Source: Mesorhizobium sp. L-2-11
GTDB taxonomy: Bacteria; Pseudomonadota; Alphaproteobacteria; Rhizobiales; Rhizobiaceae
DNA: 64,000 nt
NCBI RefSeq assembly: GCF_016756595.1
Contig: NZ_AP023257.1
Span: forward strand, 5,038,001-5,102,000
Direction: 5' to 3'
Under the pieces are notes generated by a model that was not told where the DNA came from, ran no database searches, and saw only the letters and a program-made list of their open reading frames with translations. Within the stretch, counting starts at the first letter, position 1, and each line of letters opens with the position of its first letter. The position numbers and the translations under genes were made by a program. Below, piece after piece: positions 43,489 through 52,188 of this stretch.

Positions 43489-43506
43489 TGCACAATCGAT
43501 GGTGCA
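43489..43506. promoter_or_regulatory. Probable LacI-type operator
   Basis: TGCACAATCGATGGTGCA is an 18-base inverted repeat with a single mismatched pair and an ATCGAT centre with the CG dyad typical of LacI-family operators. A related half-site, ATTGTGCATCGA, follows at 43513-43524. It lies midway between the divergent sugar operon and the regulator gene, 72 bases before the latter's start. Confidence 0.65.
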
Positions 43507-43577
43507 GAAACTATTGTGCATCGAGAAGCTCTCGTCAAGCGGGATATCGCGCTAAATAGACGCGCCGGAGACACCAG

Positions 43578-44636
43578 ATGGATCAGCGGGTCAAGAAGAA
43601 GGCGACGATCTATGACCTGTCGGTGTTATCAGGCAGTTCGCCGTCGACCGTGAGTGCCGTGCTGAACGGCACTTGGCGCAAGCGCCGCATCAAGGAAACT
43701 ACGGCGCAAACAATTCTCGGCCTCGCCGAACTCCACCAATACACCACCAATCTGCAGGCGCGAGGCTTGCGACGCTCGCGATCGGGCCTGGTCGGCCTGA
43801 TGCTGCCCGTCCACGACAATCGCTACTTCTCCTCCATGGCGCAGACGTTTGAAGGGCATGTGCGCAGCCGCGGCCAATGCCCGGTCGTGGTCAGCGCCAG
43901 CCGCGACCCGGAAGAGGAACGGCGGACCGCGGAGACGCTGATCTCCTATTCAATCGACCAGCTCTTTATCGTCGGTGCCACCGATCCCGATGGTGTGCAC
44001 GAGGTCTGCGAACCGGCGGGGCTGAGGCATATCAACATCGACCTGCCGGGAGCGAAGGCGCATTCGGTGATCAGCGACAATTATGAGGGCGCACGGATGC
44101 TGACGGAAGCAATCATCCGCCGCTTCGGCAATGATGATCCCCTGCGGCCGGACGAGCTGTTTCTGTTTGGCGGCCGCAACGACCACGCCAGCCGCGAACG
44201 CATCGCCGCTTTCCATGCGACCAAGAAGGCACTGCTGGGCGCCGACCCTGAAGACGGTGTGCAGTCGTCCGGGTATTCGCCTGATATAACTTTGCGTGCC
44301 TTCGAGGCGTTTTACCAACGCCATGGCAAGCTGCCGCGCGCGCTGTTCATCAATTCGTCGATAAATATGGAAGGTCTGCTGCGTTTCATGGCGGGCCGGC
44401 CGGCGGAGATGTTCAGCGAGCTCGTCGTCGGTTGCTACGACTATGACCCCTTCGGCTCCTTCCTGCCCTTCCCGGTAATCATGGTGCGGCAGAATGTTGA
44501 GGCGATGATCACGAAAGCATTCGAGCTGATCGATGAACCGCCGACGGCACCGCAGACTTTCCTGATTGCGCCAGAGTTGATCCAGCCCAGGTCTGCATTG
44601 AAAGGGCCGCTGGATACGCTGAAGGATATAGCATGA
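43578..44636 (+). CDS. LacI-family transcriptional regulator
   Basis: A 352-residue regulator. The N-terminal helix-turn-helix reads KATIYDLSVLSGSSPSTVSA followed by the hinge helix NLQARGLRRSRSG. Residues about 65-340 form the periplasmic-binding-like effector domain (GLVGLMLPVHDNRYFSSM). It is divergent from the sugar operon and probably represses it until the imported sugar or a phosphorylated product binds. The recognition helix SPSTVSAVLNG is standard. Confidence 0.9.
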   Translation: MDQRVKKKATIYDLSVLSGSSPSTVSAVLNGTWRKRRIKETTAQTILGLAELHQYTTNLQARGLRRSRSGLVGLMLPVHDNRYFSSMAQTFEGHVRSRGQCPVVVSASRDPEEERRTAETLISYSIDQLFIVGATDPDGVHEVCEPAGLRHINIDLPGAKAHSVISDNYEGARMLTEAIIRRFGNDDPLRPDELFLFGGRNDHASRERIAAFHATKKALLGADPEDGVQSSGYSPDITLRAFEAFYQRHGKLPRALFINSSINMEGLLRFMAGRPAEMFSELVVGCYDYDPFGSFLPFPVIMVRQNVEAMITKAFELIDEPPTAPQTFLIAPELIQPRSALKGPLDTLKDIA

Positions 44637-44697
44637 GGGTGACCCGGCGCTATAGGGCGACACCGCCTTGAAATTTCAATGGTACATCGTGCCGAGC

Positions 44698-44728
44698 CTC
44701 ACGGGAGTGTCGCTGTCCTCACCGTGAG
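44698..44728 (+). terminator. Weak hairpin after the LacI-type gene
   Basis: CTCACGG at 44698-44704 pairs with CCGTGAG at 44722-44728. No U-run follows, so a terminator role is uncertain. Confidence 0.3.
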
Positions 44729-44779
44729 CCAACAGGGTGGGTGCGTAGGCGCCTGTAAAAGAGGCTACAGCACCGAGCG

Positions 44780-45424
44780 TCAGAAGCGATAACGGATGCC
44801 AAGAGTGTTCGCATTGGAACCCTCTGTGATATCTCCAAACGTGCCATCGGCGCCGGATCTATGGTGGAGTTGGTAGACGAGTTCGACGTTGGGAGCCTGC
44901 CTCACTCTGAACGAAAGCTCCGCGCCAACGAAGCCGAGGAATGATGCATCGCCATCGTGGACGATTTCGCGTTCGCGCTCGATCTCGGTAGGGCCGGTAA
45001 CGGCGCTGAATCCAGCTGTCAGTGCGGGCGCAATCGCCAAATCACCAACGACAAGGCCGTGGTGGCGCAGTCGCGCTCCGGCCCAAAGTTCGCCAGTCGT
45101 ATCATCGTCCTCGCCAAATCTTATGGCCGCGCCGGCGACGCCGCCAAGAACGAAGCCAGCGCCGATATCGACGAAATCACGACCGTATGCAGCTCCGACT
45201 ATATAGTTGTCGGTGTAGTCGGCATCGAAAACATTGATCGCGTCGCCGAAGGCCCCGCGCGTAAAGACGCCGCCAAAGACATAGACATCATTCTTGGTCG
45301 GCAAACCGTCTGCGAAAGGATCTTGGGTCGCAAAATAGATAAACGGAGAATTGTCATCGGCGAGTCCAGAACTGACTGAAATGCCCAAGATCACCGCAGC
45401 CAGGGCCACTTGCAGTCCACGCAT
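44780..45424 (-). CDS. Outer-membrane beta-barrel protein, PagL-like
   Basis: A 214-residue exported protein. The signal peptide spans MRGLQVALAAVILGISVSSG, cut near LADD. The rest alternates as in a small beta-barrel and ends in aromatic GIRYRF. Near the C-terminus LVYQLHHRSGADGTFG and ITEGSNANTLG place His, Ser and Glu as in the lipid A 3-O-deacylase PagL (H-x-S, then E about 11 residues on). ATG 45424 is chosen for the signal peptide. A lipid A deacylase role is inferred; it could be a non-enzymatic barrel. Confidence 0.6.
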   Translation of the reverse strand: MRGLQVALAAVILGISVSSGLADDNSPFIYFATQDPFADGLPTKNDVYVFGGVFTRGAFGDAINVFDADYTDNYIVGAAYGRDFVDIGAGFVLGGVAGAAIRFGEDDDTTGELWAGARLRHHGLVVGDLAIAPALTAGFSAVTGPTEIEREREIVHDGDASFLGFVGAELSFRVRQAPNVELVYQLHHRSGADGTFGDITEGSNANTLGIRYRF

Positions 45425-45621
45425 AGACAAGCTCCGAATCAATCCCTTTCCATGGTTGGCAATTGCAGTGAGAAAAAACAAGGTACGAATTGTTTTATCG
45501 CCAAAATACTGGTGCGGGTGGCTCGAAACCATTCTTCAGGCTTTGCCGCGCGCGCAGGAGACCTGCGCCACAGACCGCAACGGCGCAGTCTTCGGCGCCG
45601 ACCTGACAGTAATGCGTCAGC

Positions 45622-46384
45622 CTATACCAATTCACGTCCGTTGCAGAGTTCGACCGACCCGATCATCTGCCGGAGTTCCATCATTGATGGATAGGATTCC
45701 TGCGCGCCTTTTTTCCTGACGGCAATCGCCGAAGCCGCGACGCCCCAGCAAGCGGCGGCGTAGGCGGACTTGCCGTCGAGCAAGGCGACGGCCATCGCCG
45801 CGATAAACGCGTCGCCTGCACCCGAGTTGTGACCACCGATCGATTTGGTCGGCGAATGTCGGGTCGACCAGGACTCTGAACCCATGTTCCTGCGCTGTCT
45901 CGAAAGCGGCATTCAGGACGGGCAAGGGAATTTCAAAGTCAGCAATGAGTATCGATCGATCAGGAGAATTCCTGATGGCTGCCACGACGTTGTCAACGGC
46001 CGCGTCATTCCAGGACTTGTTGGCATTGGATGCGGACAGAATGGCTTTCGTGCCGTGCTTCGGAACCGCCACGATGGCAACGCCAGTCGGGACGTCGCGG
46101 GTGACGCCGACGGACCCGAGGTCGAGTTCCGCCGCCTTCAGCGGACCGACTGCGATCTCCGCGAAATGATCGTCGCCGATGCGCCCGATAAGCCTGGTCG
46201 GAACACCGAGGCGATGGGTGAAATACGCAACGTTGGCGGCTTTGCCGCCGGCGCGTTGGGCGAAGCCGCTGGCCCTAACGGTGCCGCCGACGCCAAGGGA
46301 GCCCTGAACGTCGAACTGCAGATCGGCATTGATGCTGCCCAGCGAGAGCACGATCGGGCGCGGCAACGAAACCTCCTCAACCAT
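45622..46384 (-). pseudogene. PfkB-family sugar kinase with internal deletion and frameshift
   Basis: The N-terminal half reads IVLSLGSINADLQFDVQ, then RAGGKAANVAYFTHRLG (PfkB signature 1) to LVDPTFADQID. The next segment in another frame begins IGGHNSGAGDAFIAAM (signature 2, normally about 100 residues later) and continues AACWGVAASAIAVRKKGAQ. The intervening part is missing, and the frame shifts at the junction near 45840, so no full protein can be made. It was probably a ribokinase-type enzyme. Confidence 0.75.
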
Positions 46385-46545
46385 TTCGTGTGGAAGTGAG
46401 CGACTGACCAGGGAACTCGTGAACAGATGGAGGGTTCCGGGGTCAGGCTGACGGTACGGGCTGGTGCTTATTGCGACGGCCAAGGAACCCGCCGCCGACC
46501 AGATCGTTTGCGATCTGACCCAGACTAATCGGAACGTAGGCAGAC

Positions 46546-47580
46546 ATGCTCGACATCCCGCATGCTCGCGACTGCGACGCGCACATAGCCGGTCGGCACT
46601 CCGCTTGGGCCGAAGCATGCCAAGGCTGGAGCACCCGATACTTTCCGTTCGGGCTCCAGACCAGCGTCATGCTGCGCGACGTTGACTACGTCCTGCGGAA
46701 ACTCGACTGGATGCGCGCCGAAGGCATCTGGCCCAACGGCCTGCGCTATCTCTGGACCGATGCTTTTGGGGTCGTGCTCTATGTCTCGCTTTACAAGGAG
46801 CTCGGCGAGGAACGTTGGCTGGGTGACGCTGAACGGCTTGTGGCGGATGTCGAGCGTGTGCTCGGTCGTCCGCGCGGATTGAGGATCGGCGAAGCGGCAG
46901 ATCGCGACGGACAGTATTTCCACTACCTGGCGATGTGGCTGTTCGCCTTGGCGCGGCTCGGCGATCTGAAACCGCGATACCGCGCGCGCGGCGTTGAGCT
47001 GGCGCGCGATATCCATCCGGCCTTCGTGATCCCCGGCCGCGGCGTGATCTGGAAAATGCAGGAGGATTTGAGCGGCCCTTATCCCGGTTACGGTCTCGGC
47101 AGCATGGACGCCTACGATGGTTACGTCTCCTACCGGATGCTCGATGAAGACGCACTGGCGCTCGAGATCGCGCAGATGCATGACCTGATGGAGCGCGACT
47201 GGCGCACCCTCGACATCGAACAGGATCTCGGCCTTGGCATGATGCTGTGGCTCGCCCACTTCTTTCCCGCCGAGCCATGGGCCAAAGCGCAGACGAAACG
47301 TTCGCTGCGGAATCTGGCAACGATGTGGGTCGACCCGCCGGGCTATTTCAGCCGCGCGCCGTGGCTGCCCGATACGAAATTCGCCTTCACCAATTACGGC
47401 GTTTCGCTGGGCCTGCAGGCCGCCGGCGTCTGGCCCGAACGCATCGCGAGGTTGAACACTTTCTTCGAGAATTGGCCCTCCGGCGATCAATACGATCGCG
47501 AGGCGATCACCTGGGTGATGGCTTGCACCTCGCATCTTCCAGGTGCGTTTCTAGCTTCCGGACGGCCAAACAGCGACTGA
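46546..47580 (+). CDS. Conserved-looking protein of unknown function
   Basis: A 344-residue soluble protein rich in Trp, Tyr and helical repeats (LDWMRAEGIWPNGLRYLWTD, RDGQYFHYLAMWLFALARLG, EQDLGLGMMLWLAHFFP). There is no signal peptide or membrane helix. The repeated helix pairs resemble an alpha/alpha-toroid as in some glycosidases and lyases, but no catalytic signature was recognised. The opposite-strand frame looks like a shadow. It lies between the PfkB remnant and the FAD/Rieske gene; a link to sugar metabolism is only a guess. Confidence 0.6.
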   Translation: MLDIPHARDCDAHIAGRHSAWAEACQGWSTRYFPFGLQTSVMLRDVDYVLRKLDWMRAEGIWPNGLRYLWTDAFGVVLYVSLYKELGEERWLGDAERLVADVERVLGRPRGLRIGEAADRDGQYFHYLAMWLFALARLGDLKPRYRARGVELARDIHPAFVIPGRGVIWKMQEDLSGPYPGYGLGSMDAYDGYVSYRMLDEDALALEIAQMHDLMERDWRTLDIEQDLGLGMMLWLAHFFPAEPWAKAQTKRSLRNLATMWVDPPGYFSRAPWLPDTKFAFTNYGVSLGLQAAGVWPERIARLNTFFENWPSGDQYDREAITWVMACTSHLPGAFLASGRPNSD

Positions 47581-47593
47581 AGATGGCAAATCC

Positions 47594-47619
47594 GGAACGT
47601 TTTCGCGCCGGCGCGGGTT
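47594..47619 (+). promoter_or_regulatory. EcfG-type promoter candidate before FAD/Rieske gene
   Basis: GGAAC at 47594-47598, then 17 bases, then GGTT at 47616-47619. This fits the alphaproteobacterial general-stress sigma pattern GGAAC-N16/17-CGTT with one mismatch. Confidence 0.45.
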
Positions 47620-47658
47620 GTCGATGAAGATGCATCGAACGCATGGGACGCCGGTGAA

Positions 47659-49134
47659 ATGGCCATTCTTTCGGGAAAACCGGGAAGCTGTTGGGTGGCG
47701 GCAGCCACCGCTACGAACTATCCCCCGCTCGAGGGCTCGATCCATGCCGATGCCGTTGTCGTCGGCGCCGGGATGGTCGGGCTCACGACGGCGCTTCGCC
47801 TTTGCGAAGCCGGTCGATCGGTGATCGTCGTCGAAGGCCTGCGAACAGGCGGCCAGGTAACCGGCCGATCGACGGCCAAGATCACGACGCAGCACGCGCT
47901 GATCTATCGCCATCTCATCGACACGTTCGGGCAGGACCTGGCGCAGACCTATGCCGATGCGAATTCCGCCGGCGCCGCCCAGATCCGGGAATGGGTTCGC
48001 GACTACGCCATCGCCTGCGACCTCGAGAACAAGGATGCCTATACCTACACCTGCTACGCAAGCCAGCGCGCGGCGATCGTGGCCGAGGCAGAGGCCGCGC
48101 GCCAGGTTGGATTGAACGCCGATGTTCTCGAGCGCGCGCCGCTGCCTTTCGAAACGGCCGCCGCTCTGCGTTTTTCCGACCAGGCGCAGTTCAATCCGGC
48201 GATGTATCTGGTTGGCCTGGCTCAAGCGGTGACGGCCCGTGGCGGACGGATTTTCGAAAACAGCCGCGCGATCTCGATCGGCGAGGCAAGCCGCTGGCGT
48301 GTCGTCACCGACAGCGGCACCGTTCACGCCGAGCATGTGGTCGTCGCCACCAACATGACAGTGAAGAGCCCCGTCGGCATGGCGAACCGGACCCAGCCGC
48401 GCTGCCACACTGCCATGGCGTTTCGGATCGATGACCCTCTTGCTGTCGACGGCATGTTCATCGGCATCGACGATCCGACGCATTCCATCCGCACCGGCCG
48501 CGACGCCGAAGGCCCGCTGCTTGTCGCACTCGGCCCCAAGTTCGACACGGGCCAGGACGGCGACGTGGCGAAACGGTTCATCGAGCTGGAACAATGGGCA
48601 AGAATGAGCCTTCCAGTCGGGGACGTTGCGTGGCGCTGGTGCAATGAGGACTATGATACGGCCGATAGGGTTCCGTATGCCGGCGAGCCCGATCCGGACA
48701 AAGCCTCCGGGTTTCATATCGCCACGGGATTCAACGCCTGGGGCATCACCAATGGAACGGCCGCAGGCATGATGATTGCGGATTTGATCTGCGCGCGGCC
48801 GAGCCCATGGCAAAAGCTCTATGATCCGGCGCGGTCTTATCCCGACGACTTTCACAAGAATGGCCGCAGCCAATCGATTGTCTCAAGCCTCGACGACATC
48901 ATGCCCGGCATGGGCGGTGTGATCGTCAGGGGTGACGAAAAGATCGCGGCGTGGAGAGACGCTGAAGGGGTGCTCCACCCGGTGTCGGCGACATGCACCC
49001 ACAAAGGCTGCACCGTGACCTGGAACAACGCGGACAACACCTGGGATTGTCCTTGCCATGGCTCGATTTTCGCCGCCGACGGTTCGGTCATCCATGGCCC
49101 GGCTCGAAAGCCGCTTGCGCCGGCCGCGCTATAA
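47659..49134 (+). CDS. FAD-dependent oxidoreductase with C-terminal Rieske domain
   Basis: A 491-residue protein. Residues about 28-370 form a DAO-type FAD domain: ADAVVVGAGMVGLTTALRLC, VVEGLRTGGQVTGRSTAKIT and a C-terminal FHIATGFNAWGITNGTAAG. Residues about 400-491 hold a Rieske [2Fe-2S] domain with CTHKGCTV and CPCHGSIF, the two Cys-His pairs. The fusion is known in a family of uncharacterised DAO-Rieske proteins found in stress regions. Electron transfer between flavin and cluster is likely; the substrate is unknown. Confidence 0.85.
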   Translation: MAILSGKPGSCWVAAATATNYPPLEGSIHADAVVVGAGMVGLTTALRLCEAGRSVIVVEGLRTGGQVTGRSTAKITTQHALIYRHLIDTFGQDLAQTYADANSAGAAQIREWVRDYAIACDLENKDAYTYTCYASQRAAIVAEAEAARQVGLNADVLERAPLPFETAAALRFSDQAQFNPAMYLVGLAQAVTARGGRIFENSRAISIGEASRWRVVTDSGTVHAEHVVVATNMTVKSPVGMANRTQPRCHTAMAFRIDDPLAVDGMFIGIDDPTHSIRTGRDAEGPLLVALGPKFDTGQDGDVAKRFIELEQWARMSLPVGDVAWRWCNEDYDTADRVPYAGEPDPDKASGFHIATGFNAWGITNGTAAGMMIADLICARPSPWQKLYDPARSYPDDFHKNGRSQSIVSSLDDIMPGMGGVIVRGDEKIAAWRDAEGVLHPVSATCTHKGCTVTWNNADNTWDCPCHGSIFAADGSVIHGPARKPLAPAAL

Positions 49135-49159
49135 AAGCAGCGACCGCCAGGGGCCGGCG

Positions 49160-49624
49160 TTACCGTGCGTAGGTTCCGACCAGCTCAGTCTGCTCCAGCG
49201 CATGCTTCTGGGCTTCCTTCCAGACAGACTGCACGCCCGCCTGTCCCGGCACACTGAGACTCGGCACGTCGAGCGCGGCCAGCCGGAAATGATAATGATG
49301 GACGCCATGTCCCACCGGCGGCTGCGGGCCATCGTAATAGGCATTGCCGAAATCGTTGGTGCCTTGACTGAGTGCCGACGGGCCTGGCTTGCCGTCTTGC
49401 GCCTCGGTGAGCTCGCCGGCATCAGGCGGGATATTGAACACCGCCCAGTGCCCGAAAATCCCGCTCGGCGCGTCGGGATCCTGCACGACAAGCACAAGGC
49501 TCTTGGTACCGTGGGGAATACCGGACCATTTTAGCGGTGGTGAGACGTTCTGGCCGTCGCGGGTATACCTTTCAGGGATTTTCCCGCCCGCCGGGAACGC
49601 CGGGCTGATAAGGGTGAGTGGCAT
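49160..49624 (-). CDS. YbhB/YbcL-family (PEBP-like) protein
   Basis: A 154-residue protein of the bacterial phosphatidylethanolamine-binding family. It has RYTRDGQNVSPPLKWSGIP, VLVVQDPDAPSGIFGHWAVF (the DPDAP and GHW motifs) and GHGVHHYHFRLAALDV. Its biological role is unsettled. A second member with the same architecture lies at 52189. A 44-base gap separates it from the DUF2267 gene upstream, so the two may be cotranscribed from the EcfG-like promoter at 50147. Confidence 0.87.
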   Translation of the reverse strand: MPLTLISPAFPAGGKIPERYTRDGQNVSPPLKWSGIPHGTKSLVLVVQDPDAPSGIFGHWAVFNIPPDAGELTEAQDGKPGPSALSQGTNDFGNAYYDGPQPPVGHGVHHYHFRLAALDVPSLSVPGQAGVQSVWKEAQKHALEQTELVGTYAR

Positions 49625-49668
49625 TTCCGTCTCCCCAAGAAACGAGACCAGCGATATCTGGCGCTATT

Positions 49669-50106
49669 TCACGCCGCTTGCTGAGCTTCCGCGACGCGCC
49701 TGATTTCTGCTGGCAAGGAATCCCAAACCTTGATCATCTGACCCTCTCCCACATGGTGAGCGAGCACCTTGGATACGACCCTGAATGCATCCTTGGAATC
49801 GACCGGTCGGGTGAATTCCAGCTCCGCCTTGATTTTGGCCAGGAACTCGTCGAGCGACCGCAACTTCTCGGGAGTCTTGGAGGGCTGATATTGGTCGTAA
49901 TAGGCGCCGCGCACGAGGATCGGCAGCTGCGAGCCGAGGTGGGCGGCAAGATCCGGCTGCATGCGGTCTCGCAAGGCGTGGAGCACCGCTCCAAGCACAT
50001 GCCATGCGACCTGCCGATCCGGCCCCAGCTCGGTCATGATCTCGTCGAGCCAGATGTTTGTTGTCTGCAGCGTCTTGTCGAATACGTCGAGTCCGGTGGC
50101 GCTCAT
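49669..50106 (-). CDS. DUF2267 protein
   Basis: A 145-residue helical protein of the DUF2267 family: FDKTLQTTNIWLDEIMTELG, AWHVLGAVLHALRDRMQPD and LPILVRGAYYDQYQPSKTPE. A GAAAGGAGG ribosome site precedes the ATG. Its promoter fits the EcfG/RpoE2 pattern perfectly, so stress induction is likely. Molecular function is unknown. Confidence 0.87.
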   Translation of the reverse strand: MSATGLDVFDKTLQTTNIWLDEIMTELGPDRQVAWHVLGAVLHALRDRMQPDLAAHLGSQLPILVRGAYYDQYQPSKTPEKLRSLDEFLAKIKAELEFTRPVDSKDAFRVVSKVLAHHVGEGQMIKVWDSLPAEIRRVAEAQQAA

Positions 50107-50146
50107 CGAAGCCTCCTTTCAACAGATTGAATGACTCATTGGACGA

Positions 50147-50171
50147 AACGGCCTCGGTCGGCTGTTGTTCC
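50147..50171 (-). promoter_or_regulatory. EcfG-type promoter before DUF2267 gene
   Basis: On the minus strand GGAAC (50171-50167), 16 bases, CGTT (50150-50147). This is a full match to the general-stress sigma consensus, 40 bases upstream of the start codon. Confidence 0.7.
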
Positions 50172-50266
50172 CGTCCCTAAAGGCCGCCTCTCGCGAAGCG
50201 TGTGATCTATTCGGCCAGGTTTACGCTCGCCGCGCTTTAACGCATTCGCCGTCAAGATTTGGCCCG

Positions 50267-51673
50267 TCAAGATTTGGCGGTGGCCACAGCAACGAAAAGG
50301 GACTGCCCTTGCCTGCTGATGCGGAACAATATCGGCTTGTTCTGCTGGCGGGACTTCGCCCACTCCTCCTGGATGTCCGACGGCTGTGTCACATCCCGGT
50401 TGTTGGCCGAGATGATCACATCGCCAGGCTGAAAGCCGTTTTCGGCGGCGAGGCTTTTTGGAGCCACTTCCTGGACGAACACGCCTGTAGTATCCGGCTG
50501 GAGTCCGAGTTGCTGGCGCGCCTCATCCGGGATCGGGCTGAGCGACAATCCAAGACGCTGGTCGACCGTTTCCGACCTTGGAACGGCGCCGGTCTGTTGC
50601 TCTTCATCGTCGCGCTGTCCGATGGTCAGAGCTACTTCCTGTTGGCTGCCTCCGCGGTTCCGTGTCAGCGTCGTTTTGGTTCCGGGCTTTTGGCTCGCAG
50701 CCGCAAGCGTCAGATCATGGACGCTCTGGATGTCCTTGCCGTTAAATCGCGTAATCACGTCTCCCGCCTGTATGCCTGCCTGGTCTGCCGGACTGCCGGG
50801 CTCGACCGAGGCGACCAGCGCTCCCTTGCTGCCTTGTATTCCAAGCGCCTCGGCAATCGACGGCGTGATCTCCTGCAGGCGCACCCCGATGTAACCGCGC
50901 TCGATCCGGCCAGTGCGGATCAACTGGTCGACGACATTGCGGGCAGTGCGGGATGGCACCGCAAAGCCAATCCCTATGCTGCCGCCTGTGGGAGATACGA
51001 TGGCGGTATTGACGCCGATCACTTCGCCGCGCGCATTGAACAGGGGGCCGCCGGAATTGCCGCGATTGATTGAGGCGTCGGTCTGGAGAAAGTCGTCGTA
51101 AGGACCGGCATTGATGTCGCGCGAACGGGCCGAAAGCACGCCGACGGTGACGGTTCCGCCGAGCCCGAAAGGACTGCCGATAGCGATCGTCCATGCGCCG
51201 GGTTGTACTGCATCGGAGTCACCCCAGGCGGTCGTTGTCATATTGGGCCGTGGCTCGATCTTCAGCACCGCGAGGTCGGTTGCCGGATCGCGGCCGACGA
51301 GCTGCGCAGGCAAATTCTCCTTGTCGGAGAATACGACATGAATTTCGCTTGCATCGGCAACCACATGGTTGTTGGTGACGATGTAGCCATCGGGGCTGAT
51401 CACAAAGCCTGAGCCAAGCGCCTCTCGCACCCGCGGTTGAGCCGGCCCGAGGCCGGGAGTGCCGAAAGGACTAAAAAAGTCACCCAGCGTCGCCTGGTCC
51501 TGGATGATCTGTTTGGTCGTTATTGCAACCACGGCCGGAATTTTCTCGCGCACGATTGCCGTGAAGTCGTTCGGGATCTCCTGGGCTGAGAGCGGAGCAA
51601 GGCCGCCGGCCGAGAGCATCAGAGTTCCAGCGATCAGGCCGGCGCAAAGTCTTTGGTTCAATACCGAAAACAT
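50267..51673 (-). CDS. DegP/HtrA-family periplasmic serine protease
   Basis: A 468-residue exported protease. A signal peptide (LCAGLIAGTLMLSAGGLAPL) precedes AQEIP. The trypsin-like domain has His in GYIVTNNHVVADA, Asp in DPATDLAVLKIE and Ser in INRGNSGGPLFN. Two PDZ domains follow (GALVASVEPGSPADQAGIQA and GVFVQEVAPKSLAAENGFQ). The order and length match the Do family, which degrades or refolds damaged envelope proteins. ATG 51673 is taken as start; an in-frame start at 51691 is possible. Confidence 0.93.
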   Translation of the reverse strand: MFSVLNQRLCAGLIAGTLMLSAGGLAPLSAQEIPNDFTAIVREKIPAVVAITTKQIIQDQATLGDFFSPFGTPGLGPAQPRVREALGSGFVISPDGYIVTNNHVVADASEIHVVFSDKENLPAQLVGRDPATDLAVLKIEPRPNMTTTAWGDSDAVQPGAWTIAIGSPFGLGGTVTVGVLSARSRDINAGPYDDFLQTDASINRGNSGGPLFNARGEVIGVNTAIVSPTGGSIGIGFAVPSRTARNVVDQLIRTGRIERGYIGVRLQEITPSIAEALGIQGSKGALVASVEPGSPADQAGIQAGDVITRFNGKDIQSVHDLTLAAASQKPGTKTTLTRNRGGSQQEVALTIGQRDDEEQQTGAVPRSETVDQRLGLSLSPIPDEARQQLGLQPDTTGVFVQEVAPKSLAAENGFQPGDVIISANNRDVTQPSDIQEEWAKSRQQNKPILFRISRQGQSLFVAVATAKS

Positions 51674-51735
51674 GGACTGCGACTCCTCCATCGTTCAGTG
51701 ATCAGCATGCGACCGCTCCGGCATGAACCAGCGGA

Positions 51736-51942
51736 TCACCAGCGGATTACGACAACCCTGTCGTTGCCGTTGGCGAGTTCGACAGCTTCGGTGCCATCCG
51801 GTTTGCGGCTTTCGATCCGGGCACCTTCTACCGTTTCTATGCCGGCAACGTTGGCCGCAAAGGCCTCGTCAATCTCGGCGGCACAGACCAGGGTATCCGG
51901 GGGCAGATCCTTCCCCTGGTCCATCAACTCGCGAAGCTTCAT
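51736..51942 (-). CDS. Small conserved-type hypothetical protein
   Basis: A 68-residue acidic protein (MKLRELMDQGKDLPPDTLVC, and an ending VELANGNDRVVVIRW). The start is set by the strong ribosome site GGGAGG, 8 nt before ATG 51942; the frame is open to 52038. An EcfG-like promoter lies just upstream at 51990-52014. No family was recognised. Confidence 0.6.
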   Translation of the reverse strand: MKLRELMDQGKDLPPDTLVCAAEIDEAFAANVAGIETVEGARIESRKPDGTEAVELANGNDRVVVIRW

Positions 51943-51989
51943 GGCGAACCTCCCTGGCGCAGGCCCGGATTCTTTCGGCTGCACATCCC

Positions 51990-52014
51990 AACCATGTCCG
52001 TCAAGAAAGGTTCC
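51990..52014 (-). promoter_or_regulatory. EcfG-type promoter candidate before the 68-residue gene
   Basis: On the minus strand GGAAC (52014-52010), 16 bases, GGTT (51993-51990): one mismatch to the consensus. It is 48 bases upstream of the start. Confidence 0.5.
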
Positions 52015-52188
52015 CCGGCGAAATTGCGGGAATGTCACGGGATGAACTCTGCGCAGTCTCTCTCATAGAGCCCGAGAGAACGGTGTTTGAACGCCACGAC
52101 GCGACCCCGGAGATTCATAGGAATTTCCAGCGACTGCGAACCGCGTTCAGCCATTGCGAGCAGAAGAACGAACCTGCCTGGCGCTGAT

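Noticed and set aside
46525..47535. Minus-strand frame opposite the 344-residue unknown protein
   Set aside because: Composition (Arg/Ala/Gly/Pro-rich, few aromatics) is that of a shadow; the plus-strand protein looks natural.
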